Below, piece by piece: positions 45,176 through 55,424 of a DNA stretch of 64,000 bases. A program made the position numbers and the translations under genes. Position 1 is the first letter of the stretch. The number at the start of each line of letters is the position of its first letter. The notes beneath the pieces were generated by a model. The model was given only the letters and a program-made list of their open reading frames with translations, searched no databases and was not told the DNA's origin. Location: contig CM034543.1 of NCBI GenBank assembly GCA_020002185.1, forward strand, positions 11,294,634-11,358,633. Reading direction: 5' to 3'. Origin of the DNA: Paraescarpia echinospica. Lineage: Eukaryota > Annelida > Polychaeta > Sabellida > Siboglinidae.

Positions 45176-45490
45176 CCTTGCGGGGTGGGGTCCATGTCAC
45201 TCAATAGCTATTTCCGCGTTTCTCGTTATTTCTCTCCATCTCTGTATGTTGTCCGCAATGACCTTCCATGCTTAGCTGTTCACACCTGCCCTCTTAAGGT
45301 CCCTTTTCATGTGGTCGTTCCATCTCAGTTTTGGTCTTCCTCTTCGTCGTTTGCCACCCTCTTTTGGACTTCGTTCATTCTTTGCATGTGTCGTGACCAT
45401 CTCATTCTGCCCTTCCACACTCTTCCCTACTGCCGCTCCTGTTTGCACCCTCCTCTGTATTTCTTTACTACTTCTCCCATCCTCACACAC
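45176..45490 (-). pseudogene. RTE-type LINE, C-terminal part (downstream of hAT insertion)
   Basis: The minus frame reads CEDGRSSKEIQRRVQTGAA, then RRRGRPKLRWNDHMKRDL. The GRP-x-RW motif and following helix are the standard C-terminus of RTE-like reverse transcriptases. After a stop it continues AWKVIADNIQRWREITRNAE. The upstream codons are found at 59095 and beyond, beyond the hAT element. Confidence 0.8.
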
Positions 45491-45498
45491 TGTACCGC
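45491..45498. other. Left target-site duplication of the 13.6-kb hAT element
   Basis: TGTACCGC, identical to 59087-59094. Eight bases is the hAT standard. Confidence 0.85.
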
Positions 45499-45730
45499 CA
45501 GGGCGTTTTTTATTGAATTTTCATTGGGGGGGGGCAATGTCTTGAAAGAACACTTCTAATGGGTAAAAAAGGGACGTTTAGGCATACATTAATGACTATG
45601 TTCATAACCTTTAGGCAGGTATGAAAGCTTAATATAATGTGTTATTATCTTTGTATCCACCTAGTTGTGGGGCCTACAGTGACGAGTGACGACTGCATCT
45701 TGGTATGAAAATAAATGTTACACATATATC

Positions 45731-46342
45731 CTAGAAACATGTTTTATTACAACCAGTACATGGAGTAGTCATAGAAACATGAGACGTATCCTGCAAGTCA
45801 GAACGTTTGACAGTTGTCTCAATTTGACTAGACGAGTCCCGTTTCGCGGGTGAATTCCCTAACGAATTCACGCTGTCTGTAGATGTCCCAATACGGAGCC
45901 CAGCATCTTCTTGTCTTCTCCAAGAATTTGACGACAGTGGGTCGTGGGTCTTACTGGTGCGGTGATTATCGACCACGACGTTGTGGTGGCTCATGATCGT
46001 TTCGGTCTGCACAGAGTGTGGACTGGTATAAGCCAGAGATCCCAATACCTTCTGAACTGAACCTATTGTGACTGGCAGAAGTTGGGGCAGCCCGACAGTC
46101 AACTTACAACCGAGATCACAGCCATCAGGCAGGAATGGCACATTCTTCATGTTTTCCCACTGCTCGGCTGCCCCGTCCGCAAAGTCAGATGCCTCATCTG
46201 GGAAAAGGCGCCTGACGACGCGCACAACATGCTCAACGAATAATCTCAGAGTGCATGACATCACTAACTCCTTCATGTCTTTAATGACGTCCTCCTTCTC
46301 CGGGTGCATTCGTGCAATGCTTACACGACCACGGAATTCGAG
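45731..46342 (-). pseudogene. C-terminal block of hAT transposase (inferred)
   Basis: The frame is open from the CR1 junction at 46342 to TAG at 45731-45733, with the first Met at 46309. It includes MHPEKEDVIKDMKELVMSCT, then FPDEASDFADGAAEQWENMK and a Ser/Thr-rich tail ending in CTGCNKTCF. The composition is that of a true protein. It lies on the same strand as, and downstream of, the transposase block at 58089-58885 within the same hAT ends, with a CR1 element between them. It is therefore taken as the transposase C-terminus. No motif alone proves this. A captured host exon is the alternative. Confidence 0.6.
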
Positions 46343-46431
46343 GCTATATTAGGCGGAGATAGATCGTAGAAATTGGTGGTGCAGAAAAGTTGATAAACAA
46401 GTGGAATTACTGATTGATAAGAATTAGTCTT

Positions 46432-46442
46432 GCCTTAATATC
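46432..46442. other. Left target-site duplication of the 6.2-kb TIR element
   Basis: GCCTTAATATC, repeated at 52649-52659. The intact site is seen in the CR1 5' UTR at about 9150 (CCTTAATATC). Confidence 0.85.
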
Positions 46443-46810
46443 GAATTATAGACGTTATGTTCCAAGTCGCTTATGTCCCAAACTGTGGACGATATGTCTC
46501 AACAAAGGAGCGTTATGTCCCAAAAAAGACGATTTGTACTGTTCGTTGTAAATTATAATAAATGTCATTGTTATGCTTAAAAGTCGTTGTTCTGATCAAA
46601 TAGGCACATATATTAAGCTTTGTAGCCAAATATCCGCGGACATCGCTATCGTTTCTTATATCAGTGTTCATGCCATTCGCTAGGTGACGCCACTACGCCC
46701 TAATTTTGCTTCGATTCATAGTGGAATGCCCCACTGCCTGAATGCACAAAACATACTCGCAATGCTCCAATTACACGGTCGGAATGCTCCAACGGCATTG
46801 TCGTAATGCG

Positions 46811-46875
46811 ACTTTTGATCGGAATGCACAACTCATTATAATATTGTCAAACATGTGCGTGTGTGTGTGCATGCA

Positions 46876-46915
<40 letters not shown>

Positions 46916-47069
46916 CCTATATATATATCTATATATATCTATCTATATATATATATATATATATATATAGATATATATATATATATACACGCACACATAC
47001 CGCATGCACACACACACATACATGCAGGTTTGACAATATTATAACGAGTTGTGCATTCCGACCAAAAGT
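46811..47069. repeat. 259-bp palindrome around a (GT)n(AT)n(CA)n core
   Basis: Arms 46811-46852 and 47028-47069 are inverted repeats with 40 of 42 matches. The core runs GT, TA, CA, which is itself self-complementary, so the whole segment can fold as one hairpin. Upstream of the left arm, GGAATGC-type motifs recur six times at 46730-46825. Confidence 0.9.
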
Positions 47070-48454
47070 ATATATATTTAAATCAATTGTATATATTCAA
47101 CTATTATATATTAAATGTATAATAAAGAGATAACAATTATTGGTTCGTGGACTTAATTTGTATACATTCGTGAAAGTAAACTGTTATGTCTTTGCATACA
47201 TGTGTGTTACATATAAAAATTATATCAGTACTTATACCACCCTGAAATTGTAACATTATCCTGAAATTATGTCCCTGCCCTTTGATTTGTTTGCATCTTT
47301 GATTTGTTTGTTTTATTTTTTTTAGAGTACCCCATAATTATAATACACCTTTATAATATATATAAAATCAGCACTTAGGTTACCCTGAAATTGTTAAATT
47401 ACCACGAAATTATTACAGTGTCCTTTTAATTGTCATAGTAATCGATGTCCCACTCTTGCATTGTGTTATTGATATTTTTTTCTTGGTTTTGGTTTGCGTG
47501 TTTTAATAATATTTGGAGGCTATCATAATTGGCTTCACAACATCTGCTTTGCTTTATCTGGCAGATTGATTAAGTAGTCTATCCTTTGATTTGTGCATGT
47601 TAAGGATTTGCAGGCCATACTAGTTGGCTTGATACTCTTGTATTGCTTCACTGAGCAGATCTTTTTGTTTGAATAATGGCATTGTACACTTAATTGCATT
47701 GAAACAAAGCATCCAAGATCAACAGTATCTGACTGAAGTTGGTTTACATTTGACTTTAATTATGAGAAGGCCTAGGTGGATAATCAAGTACTTACTAACT
47801 CGCACTCGAATGCTTTGAACTCAGCAGATCTGGTGTGTCATATTTGTGTTAGAATCGTCTAATGTTACATTCTCAATAAGAAGTTGAGCACCTGTTTATA
47901 TTCCCCCTGTAATACATGCAAATTGGTTCAGGGTAATGATTTTTAGATATAATAACTAATTAATATATGTTTGACTATACATCTAAAACTATTAATGAAA
48001 CCTAACCATTTGCTACTACAATTAAGAGTACTATGCCAGAAGTTTACTAGAAAAACCTTGTTGAAAACACAAAATTCTAGTTGGATGGGCTGCACCATTT
48101 TCATGGATAGACTGACGTCACGCGTTCCTACTCTTCCCTGTTAATTTTGTTAGAAACTTCCACTTTGAGACCACATTCTAGTTTAACCACTAACTAGTTT
48201 GTTTTAATTCTTTTAAATGCACATGCCCAAAAAGATGATTTTTGGGTTTCCCTTTACTTAAAGTGCATGAAATACCGGTATCTGGTAGTTTAATGGCTTA
48301 ACTGCAAATGTGCTCAATACCTACTCAATGAAAGAAACAACTTCTATCATTCATTAGAAAGCCAATTACTCCCGGTGTGTGAGTCAATGGCCTTCACACA
48401 TTGCTAACAAACACAATAGGAAAACCAATTGTTACCTGTTAATACTTAGAGTAC
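47070..48454. other. No recognised gene (interior of TIR element)
   Basis: AT-rich sequence. No transposase-like frame of useful length. Confidence 0.55.
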
Positions 48455-48463
48455 AAGTAGAAG

Positions 48464-49147
48464 ATGACAGGAAGAAAGGTGACAAGAGAAACAGCGTCAG
48501 GAAGGAATGGAACGGACGAGATTGTGACGGGAGAGCAGAAGACAGGGGAACAAGATTACATCCAGACAGATGCAAACCGTAGAAAGAGCTACACTGAGGC
48601 AGTGATTGAGGGGGCAATGAGGAAAGAGAGGGTGTTTATGGGCGATTCGATTATGAGAAAGACAGATAAGACTCTAAGCGAGGGGGAGGACGTCGTTGTT
48701 TGTCTACCGGGGGCTAGAATAGAACATGTAACTGAAAGGGTAGAGAAGGTACTGGGGCATGGCAAGGGAGGGTCTATACTAGTACATGTAGGGACAAATA
48801 ACGCAGAGAGGGAGGGAACAACTGGGATAGTTCAGAAGTACAGACAGTTAGTGAAGAAGTTAAAGAAGACAAGAGTAGAACAGATTATCCTCTCAGGAAT
48901 TTTGCCAGTAATGGGAGGAAGGGGGCCGACATATAGAAACTGCAAGAGGATGGCGATCAACGCACTAGTTGAGCAGATGTGTATAGAAGAGGGGGTGGGA
49001 TTCGTAGATTTATGGGGATACTTTGTTGGGAGGGAAGATATGTACATGAGAGATGGCCTACATCTAAGTGGAAAGGGGGCAGCAGTTTTCTCAGAGAACT
49101 TGCTGCAATCTGTTGACAGTGGGACAGGCTGCATCTATTTAAACTAG
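48464..49147 (+). CDS. CR1 ORF1, SGNH-esterase domain intact
   Basis: 227 codons from an ATG at 48464 to TAG. Residues 60-63 GDSI (nucleophile Ser), 110-113 GTNN (oxyanion Asn) and 197-200 DGLH (Asp-His pair) are the SGNH-hydrolase blocks known in CR1/L2 ORF1 proteins, which are thought to act on lipids or membranes during element mobility. The PHD-like N-terminus seen at 9635 is missing because the insertion is truncated, so the start Met is internal to the original ORF. Confidence 0.85.
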   Translation: MTGRKVTRETASGRNGTDEIVTGEQKTGEQDYIQTDANRRKSYTEAVIEGAMRKERVFMGDSIMRKTDKTLSEGEDVVVCLPGARIEHVTERVEKVLGHGKGGSILVHVGTNNAEREGTTGIVQKYRQLVKKLKKTRVEQIILSGILPVMGGRGPTYRNCKRMAINALVEQMCIEEGVGFVDLWGYFVGREDMYMRDGLHLSGKGAAVFSENLLQSVDSGTGCIYLN

Positions 49148-49239
49148 ATTCGCAGGGGGGATTCACAGAGAAGCCTGAAACTGGAGGCATAGATAAAGAC
49201 AGCAGAAATAAATCGGCAAAGAACAGCCTGGAAAACTCT

Positions 49240-52024
49240 TCTGAATCAGGATATAAATGCATTTGTTTAAATGCAAGGAGCATAGTAAACAAAAGAAGTG
49301 AACTAAACATTATGGTAGAAGATATTGACCCTCACATAATAGGTATAACCGAATCGTGGGCCACCACTGATATATCAGATGCCGAATTGGGACTAACAGG
49401 ATATGTAATGTTTAGGAAAGATAGAATAGGAAGAAAGGGAGGTGGAGTTATTTTATATATTAAAGAATCTATCCAGGCTTATGAAATAAAATTAGAAAGA
49501 GAAGCAGATTGCGAAGAAGCTGTTTGGTGTAACATAGTTACAGGAAACTCAACGTTAACAGTTGGGTTAGTTTATCGAAGTCCAAACATAAGCATAGAAG
49601 AGAATGAAAAATACAAAACGCTATAAGGGAAGTAAGCAAACGGAACTGTATTATTATGGGGGACTTTAACCATGGGCATATACAATGGAAATCTCTACAG
49701 AGTATGGGGAGTGAGGACCACAAGTTTTTAGTTTTAGTACAAGATAGTTTCCTTTCTCAACATGTGCTAGAACCAACCAGGGGAGAGAATGTGTTAGACT
49801 TAGTTTTGTCCTCACAGAAAGAATTAGTTGACAATGTCAAGATATGTGAGCCACTGGGGAGTAGTGATCACAACCAGATACATTTTACCATCAAAGTAAA
49901 ATCAGAAAGGAATAGTAAAAAGCAGTATAGGAGAAATTTCCACAAAGGAAGGTATAAGGACATGAGGAAATATTTAGCAAAGATAGACTGGAATAACACA
50001 CTGAAGAATAAGACAGCAACCGAATGCTGGAATATCTTAAATAGTGAAATTAAGTGCATAGTCGATAAATTTGTACCTTTCAAAAAACAAGGGAAACGGT
50101 CTAAAAAGAAACACTTATCGAAAGAAGCCATTAGAAAAATTAAGTATAAACAAATGATGTGGAAGTCATATAGATGTACTGGAAATGATGAAGACTACAA
50201 CATTTATAAAGAAGCACTTAATCAAGCTACAGCTGAAATTAGAAATTCAAAGAGAAGCTATGAAAAAAAATTAGCTAGTAATATAAAACATGACAGTAAG
50301 AGTTTTTATGCGTATATTCGAAGCAAACAGAAAGTTCAGGATAAGGTCGGTCCTCTAGAAGATAGTGCTGGAAATACAATATCAGAGGGATTCTTAATGG
50401 CAGAAGACCTGAATGAGTATTTTAGTTCAGTGTTTACCAGGGAAGATATTAGTTCACTGCCAGTACCAGAGGCTAAGTTCAAGGGGGCAGATTCAGACTA
50501 TTTAGGACAGTTAGTTGTAACCTCGGAAATGGTAGCTAAGAAAATAAGGGCTATGAAGGATAATAAATCACCTGGAGTGGACGGGATTCCGCCCAAACTA
50601 CTATTGGAAATTGTAGAACAAATTAGCGTACCGCTTGCAACAGTTTTCAATTTGTCATTAGAAGAGGGAGTGGTTCCTTTAGAATGGAAAGAGGCAAACA
50701 TTATACCGTTATTTAAAAAAGGTTCGAGAAACAAGTCAGAGAACTATAGACCAGTGAGTTTAAGATCAGTGATTTGCAAATTATTAGAAAGACTAATTAA
50801 AGATCACATGGTGGATTTTCTTGTTAAACATAACTTGATAAACCCATCTCAACATGGGTTTTAAAAGCGAGGTCATGCTTAACAAATATGTTATGTTTTT
50901 TGGAAGACATCACTAGGTGGGTAGATGAGGGATCACCAGTAGATATCATCTATTTAGATTTTCAAAAAGCTTTCGACAAAGTACCACATCAAAGATTACT
51001 CCTTAAGCTAAAGGCCCATGGCATAGGAAATGGTATAATAAACTGGATAGAAAAATGGCTGAATGACAGAAGACAACGTGTAGTAGTTGATGGGGAGGCT
51101 TCAAACTGGAAATCGGTATTGAGTGGGGTACCACAGGGATCAGTACTAGGACCTATATTATTCTTAATATATATCAACGATTTGGACGATGATATAACAA
51201 GCAAGGTGTTAAAATTTGCGGATGATACAAAAGTGTTTAGAAGGATTAAAAGTGACGGAGACAGACAGCATTTACAAGATGATCTTGATAGGTTGATCAA
51301 ATGGTCTGAAAAGTGGCAAATGCTGTTCAATTTTGGGAAATGTAAATGCCTCCACACAGGTCATGGGAATGAAGAGGTAAAATATAAAATGGGGGGTACT
51401 GTTCTAAGTACTACTGTAAAAGAAAAGGACTTGGGGTTAACCATTAGTGCTGATATGAAGGTTTCAGAGCAGTGCGGAATTGCAGCGTCAAAGGGAAATC
51501 AAATCCTTGGATTAATTAGGCGAAATATAGCGTATAAGAAAAAAGAATTAATAGTACCGCTGTACAAAACAATAGTGAGGCCTCATTTAGAATATTGTAT
51601 ACAAGCATGGAGGCCATATCGCAAGAAGGACATAGATATGCTAGAAAGAGTACAGAGGAGAGCGACTAAAATGATACCAAATCTGAGGGATCTTAGTTAC
51701 GAAATACGCCTAAAAGAATGTGGTTTAACAACACTAGAGACCAGGAGATTGAGAGGAGATCACATAGAAGTGTTTAAAATATTGAATGGTTATGAAAATA
51801 TTGATAGAAACATTTTTTTCTCAGTTAAGAAAAATAGAAGGACCAGAGGACATGAAGCTACATTAGTAAAGGAGCAGTGTAGATTAGATATAAGAAAGTT
51901 CTCATTCTCACAAAGGACTGTAAATGAATGGAACAGATTATCTCCTGATTGTGTTGGTGCTAGTAGCGTGAATATGTTTAAAAATAAAATCGACACACAC
52001 CTTAAAAAGGCGGGATACATGTAG
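49240..52024 (+). pseudogene. CR1 ORF2 endonuclease-reverse transcriptase, two frameshifts
   Basis: Endonuclease from CLNARSIVNKRSELN (about 49265) with GITESW, GGGVILYI, GDFNHGHIQW and SSDHNQIHF, then reverse transcriptase with [39 protein letters not shown] and FADD (51215-51226), and the CR1 C-terminus ending KKAGYM. A missing A in an A-run at 49607-49611 and a missing base at about 50862 break the frame. All catalytic residues checked are present. Otherwise intact, which suggests recent loss or sequencing error. Confidence 0.9.
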
Positions 52025-52072
52025 ATAAAAAGTATTGGACTCTCGATAAGCCAAAAGGCTTCCTTGTCCACC

Positions 52073-52101
52073 TGCCATCCAGAGTAATTTTCTGGATGGC
52101 A
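52073..52101 (+). other. CR1 3'-terminal stem-loop (copy 3)
   Basis: TGCCATCCAGA pairs perfectly over 11 bases with TCTGGATGGCA. Compared with copy 1 the sixth pair is T-A instead of C-G and the eighth C-G instead of T-G. Confidence 0.8.
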
Positions 52102-52118
52102 ATCTTGTTAAATCTTGT

Positions 52119-52648
52119 TAAAGTTAATAATGTATATGGACTTCAAAGTTAGCACATTATAGTCAGCCAGCCTTCGTGGCGCTGAAAGTGCGTTGACCAT
52201 CAACGGCCAAACTATCTACCAACATATTATATTACATGGTCGTGCGTGGTTTAGTCACCCCCCCCCCTGCAAATAGGCATTCGGGAGATAGAGGCAGTCA
52301 CATGTATGCATGCTTTAATAGTTAATAAAGATAATAAAACTCCATCTGGATTTCAGATTACATTATTGTTTTGTATTTATTAGTTGTGGAACGACCGAGT
52401 TGTGTTTAGCAGGTCAAATCTGAATTATTGTTTTTGAACTTCACGACGACGGGCGTCATGTTTAAAACGCTCCGATATTCCCCATATAGAGTGCCAACAT
52501 TAACGGAAATAACCACCGATTTTGTGTTACGTTCGTGAACAACGAACAAATAAAAAAGTAAAATAAATTTGGAACACATCGTCCAAGCGTTTTGGGACAT
52601 ACCGCTCCAAATTTAGGACATATGTGACTTGGGACATAACGTCCATAC
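52119..52648. other. Right part of the TIR element, no gene
   Basis: AT-rich DNA leading into the right terminal inverted repeat (about 52560-52648) with its repeated GGGACAT motif. Confidence 0.6.
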
Positions 52649-52659
52649 GCCTTAATATC
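52649..52659. other. Right target-site duplication of the TIR element
   Basis: GCCTTAATATC, continuing as CR1 5' UTR (ATTCATGAAG). Confidence 0.85.
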
Positions 52660-52999
52660 ATTCATGAAGTAGTAGTAAACATATATTGAGTAGCCGTTGT
52701 GCTTAAAGTTAGTTAGATAAAATGTTTTAGAACGCTTTAATCTAGTGAGTGATAATAGGGTAAGTTAGCCTACGATAAGTTTGTAAACAAGATTTAACAA
52801 ACCCCATTATGTGGTAGAATATATAGGTGATAAAGTAACAAACATAAAACTACTTACACAAGATAATATCTGTGTAAACCAGTAACTGCTAGACATTTTG
52901 ATTAGGTAGCTTTGTTGTTAAAATTAAGCATTTCCGATAATCGGGCGAACTAAGTTCTGTATCTGTATTTTGACTGGCAAAATGTCCTATGGACACATC

Positions 53000-54395
53000 A
53001 CGCCAGTGCGCATGGTGGCTCTTATAGATTAATTGTTTACATGTTGGGCTAGACTAATTTGGAATGAAGTCAGTGATGTACTTGATACAATGCTTGGAGG
53101 TAGAAAATTCCACTCTTTTACTGTGACTGGGAAAAAGCTGTTTCCAAATATGTTTGTCGAGTGCCTGATTTGTACTAACTGTTTATTATGTTTACGTGAG
53201 CATCTGGTGTTGCGTTTGATGTATTGATCTAGTGGGATATCTATGAGCTTATGTTCCATTTTATATAATATGCTAAGTCTTTGGGTTTTTCTTCTTGATT
53301 AGAGGGTGTCCCACTGGAGATCTTTAAGGAGTTGTGTTACAGTTCCTGGCTCTCTAGAATAGTTGTTCTTACAAAATCTGGCGGCTTGTCTCTGGGTTCT
53401 TTCTATGAGTTTGATATTTCTTAGGTAATGTGGATCCCATGATGCTGACGCATATTCAAGTATAGGGCGGACAAGGGTTGTGTAGGCTATGGACTTGATT
53501 TGGGTTGGGCATTTATTTAAATTTCTTCTAATAATTCCCAATGTCTGTTGTGCTTTTTTGTGACTGAGTTGCTTTGTATTGTCCAATTTAATGTATTTGA
53601 TATATGTATGCCAAGATAACAGTGTGATTCAACATATTTAAGTTGTTGTCCGCAGAAGGTGTAGAGATTTGGTGTCGGTTTTTTTTAGGCTATTGTCATT
53701 GTATAACATTTAGTGGGGTTGAATTTCATAAGCCACATGTTTTGCCATTTCTCAAGTTTGAGCAGATCGTTTTTGAGGACAGATGTGTCTTGGTCAGTTT
53801 TAATCGGTGAATATAACAGGCAGTCGTCTGCAAAAAGGCGAACTGTTGAGGAAAGATTGTCTGGCAGGTCATTTATGTAAAGTAGGAAAAGTAGGGGCCC
53901 CGGTACTGTGCCCTGTGGTACCCCAGAAATGACTTGAGTTGATGTTGACTTGGATCCATTTATAACAACCTGTTGAGTTCTTCCTGTAAGGAAGCTATTT
54001 ATCCATGATGATATTAGGCATGTGATGCCATAGTGTTTGAGTTTGTGGATTAGTCTTTTATGTGGAACTTTATCGAATGCTTTGGTGAAGTCAAGGATGG
54101 CCATGTCTACAGATTTCTTCTCATCAAGTGATTTGCTTATGTCGTAGATTGTTTGAATTAATTGTGTTTTAGTTGATCTTTTGGCACGGAAGCCATGTTG
54201 GTGGTCAGTTAGAATCCGATGCTGTTCAAGGTGTTTCATAATGTGACTATGTATGATGTGTTCAAGAAGTTTAGAAACCACAGATGTTAAGGATATTGGT
54301 CTGTAGTTAGATGTTTCTGCTCTACTTCCTTTCTGAAAAATTGCTGTTATATTGGCTTCTTTCCAAGTATTCGGGACGATTTAGAAATGTTAATT
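53000..54395 (-). mobile_element. LINE fragment of the Jockey/CR1 superfamily
   Basis: Minus-strand frames: 54281-53685 with [71 protein letters not shown] (Pro in place of the usual Leu) and RLFADDCLLY; 53586-53299 with LGIIRRNLNKCPTQIKS and LEYASASWDPH; and 53259-53029 with the C-terminus. Three frames, so dead. It lies where ORF1 of CR1 copy 4 would be expected. Confidence 0.85.
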
Positions 54396-55060
54396 TTGGA
54401 AAGTTGATCAAGTACTCCTTTAAAGGAAATAAAAATAAGGCATTAGCTAAATCCTTTTTCCATGTGTACACAAAGTTTAACATTGTATGTAACATTTGAC
54501 AATATTAAACAAATACAGAAAAATACATTTGTACCATAAATTCGATTTTAAGCCCGTCTGTGAAGCGATTCCCGCGGAAAATAACATTTTAATGAGCTAG
54601 GCGATCACGTGGTATCGTGACGTCACTTATGACACGCACTCGCATCAGGCCGACCCTTTCCATGCATTCAGAGCATGTTTACAAGGATAGATTTTGGGTC
54701 GAAACGAGCGTCAGAACGAGTTATTGTGCAATATTCCGACGTAATACAAACACTAGTCATCATAGAGGAACAAACAGTTATCTTACGGTTCCACATGAAT
54801 CGAATTTTATTCAAAACAACGAATGCGAATGGGCCTACAAGTCGACTAGGTTTCGCCGAGCTTGGGCTCGTTTTCAGAATAATTATATCGAATGCAACCA
54901 ACGGGAGATAATCTACACCAATAAACATACATAGCAAACATATTTTATCCAGCTACATAAAGTAACGTGTATAATCTCATAATATCACTAGGATATGGAT
55001 ATACGAAGGAGTTGTACAATTTATCATAACAACTTAAATCAGTCAGAGAGTTTCCGTTGG
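54396..55060. other. No recognised gene
   Basis: AT-rich sequence. Overlapping short frames on both strands at 54617-54937 match nothing known. Confidence 0.5.
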
Positions 55061-55140
55061 TTCCGCTAGCTCAGTGGGTAGGCACGTCGGTTACTTGTTT
55101 TTTATTTTACAATCGGGTGACGCCGGTTCAATCCTGACAG
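55061..55140 (+). tRNA. tRNA-like sequence with Pol III A and B boxes
   Basis: A box TAGCTCAGTGG (55067-55077) and B box GTTCAATCC (55126-55134), both consensus. The anticodon region is swollen by a T-rich stretch (55096-55110), and acceptor pairing is weak, so it is a degenerate tRNA, an unusual intron-bearing one, or a SINE head. No anticodon is assigned. Confidence 0.35.
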
Positions 55141-55424
55141 CATGCAAACTTTTGATTTTCTTTACACTTTTTTGTTTATGTTTTCACGAAGTAATATAAA
55201 CAAAATCATTTTATACTATAATGCACTGTTTGTAAATATTTTTTATTATTTTTGTAGTAATTATTTATTCGCCACAAAAATGAAAACATGGTCATTATAT
55301 AACGATGTTTCAACATTTTATTTATCCAAACAAATATAATGTAATGGATATATAATTTATTAATTGTAAATATATTGTACGGTAATATACTGTAATTATA
55401 TAAGTGAAAACAGATTGACTGACA

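Larger units (their letters stand above)
48455..52118 (+). mobile_element. CR1 LINE (copy 3), best-preserved coding region
   Basis: 5' truncated within ORF1; the esterase half is intact. ORF2 is complete except for two single-base frameshifts. The 3' UTR has the hairpin at 52073-52101 and the tail AATCTTGTTAAATCTTGTTAA. It is nested in the TIR element, so it is among the last insertions of the nest. Confidence 0.92.
46443..52648. mobile_element. DNA transposon with repeat-rich terminal inverted repeats, unclassified
   Basis: The left end GAATTATAGACGTTATGT and the inverted right end GTATGGACGTTATGTCCC start imperfect inverted repeats of about 90 bases. Each contains four spaced copies of a TTATGTCCCAA-type motif. 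It is flanked by an 11-bp direct repeat and splits a CR1 5' UTR cleanly. Own sequence is about 2.5 kb once the inner CR1 is removed. No transposase is recognised. A duplication of 9-11 bp would suit Mutator-like elements, but that is not proven. Confidence 0.8.

Noticed and set aside
44973..45570. CAGGGGCG end at 44973 as left end of the hAT element
   Set aside because: The TGTACCGC duplication and matching inverted ends place that element's left end at 45499. 44973 belongs to a different, solo end.
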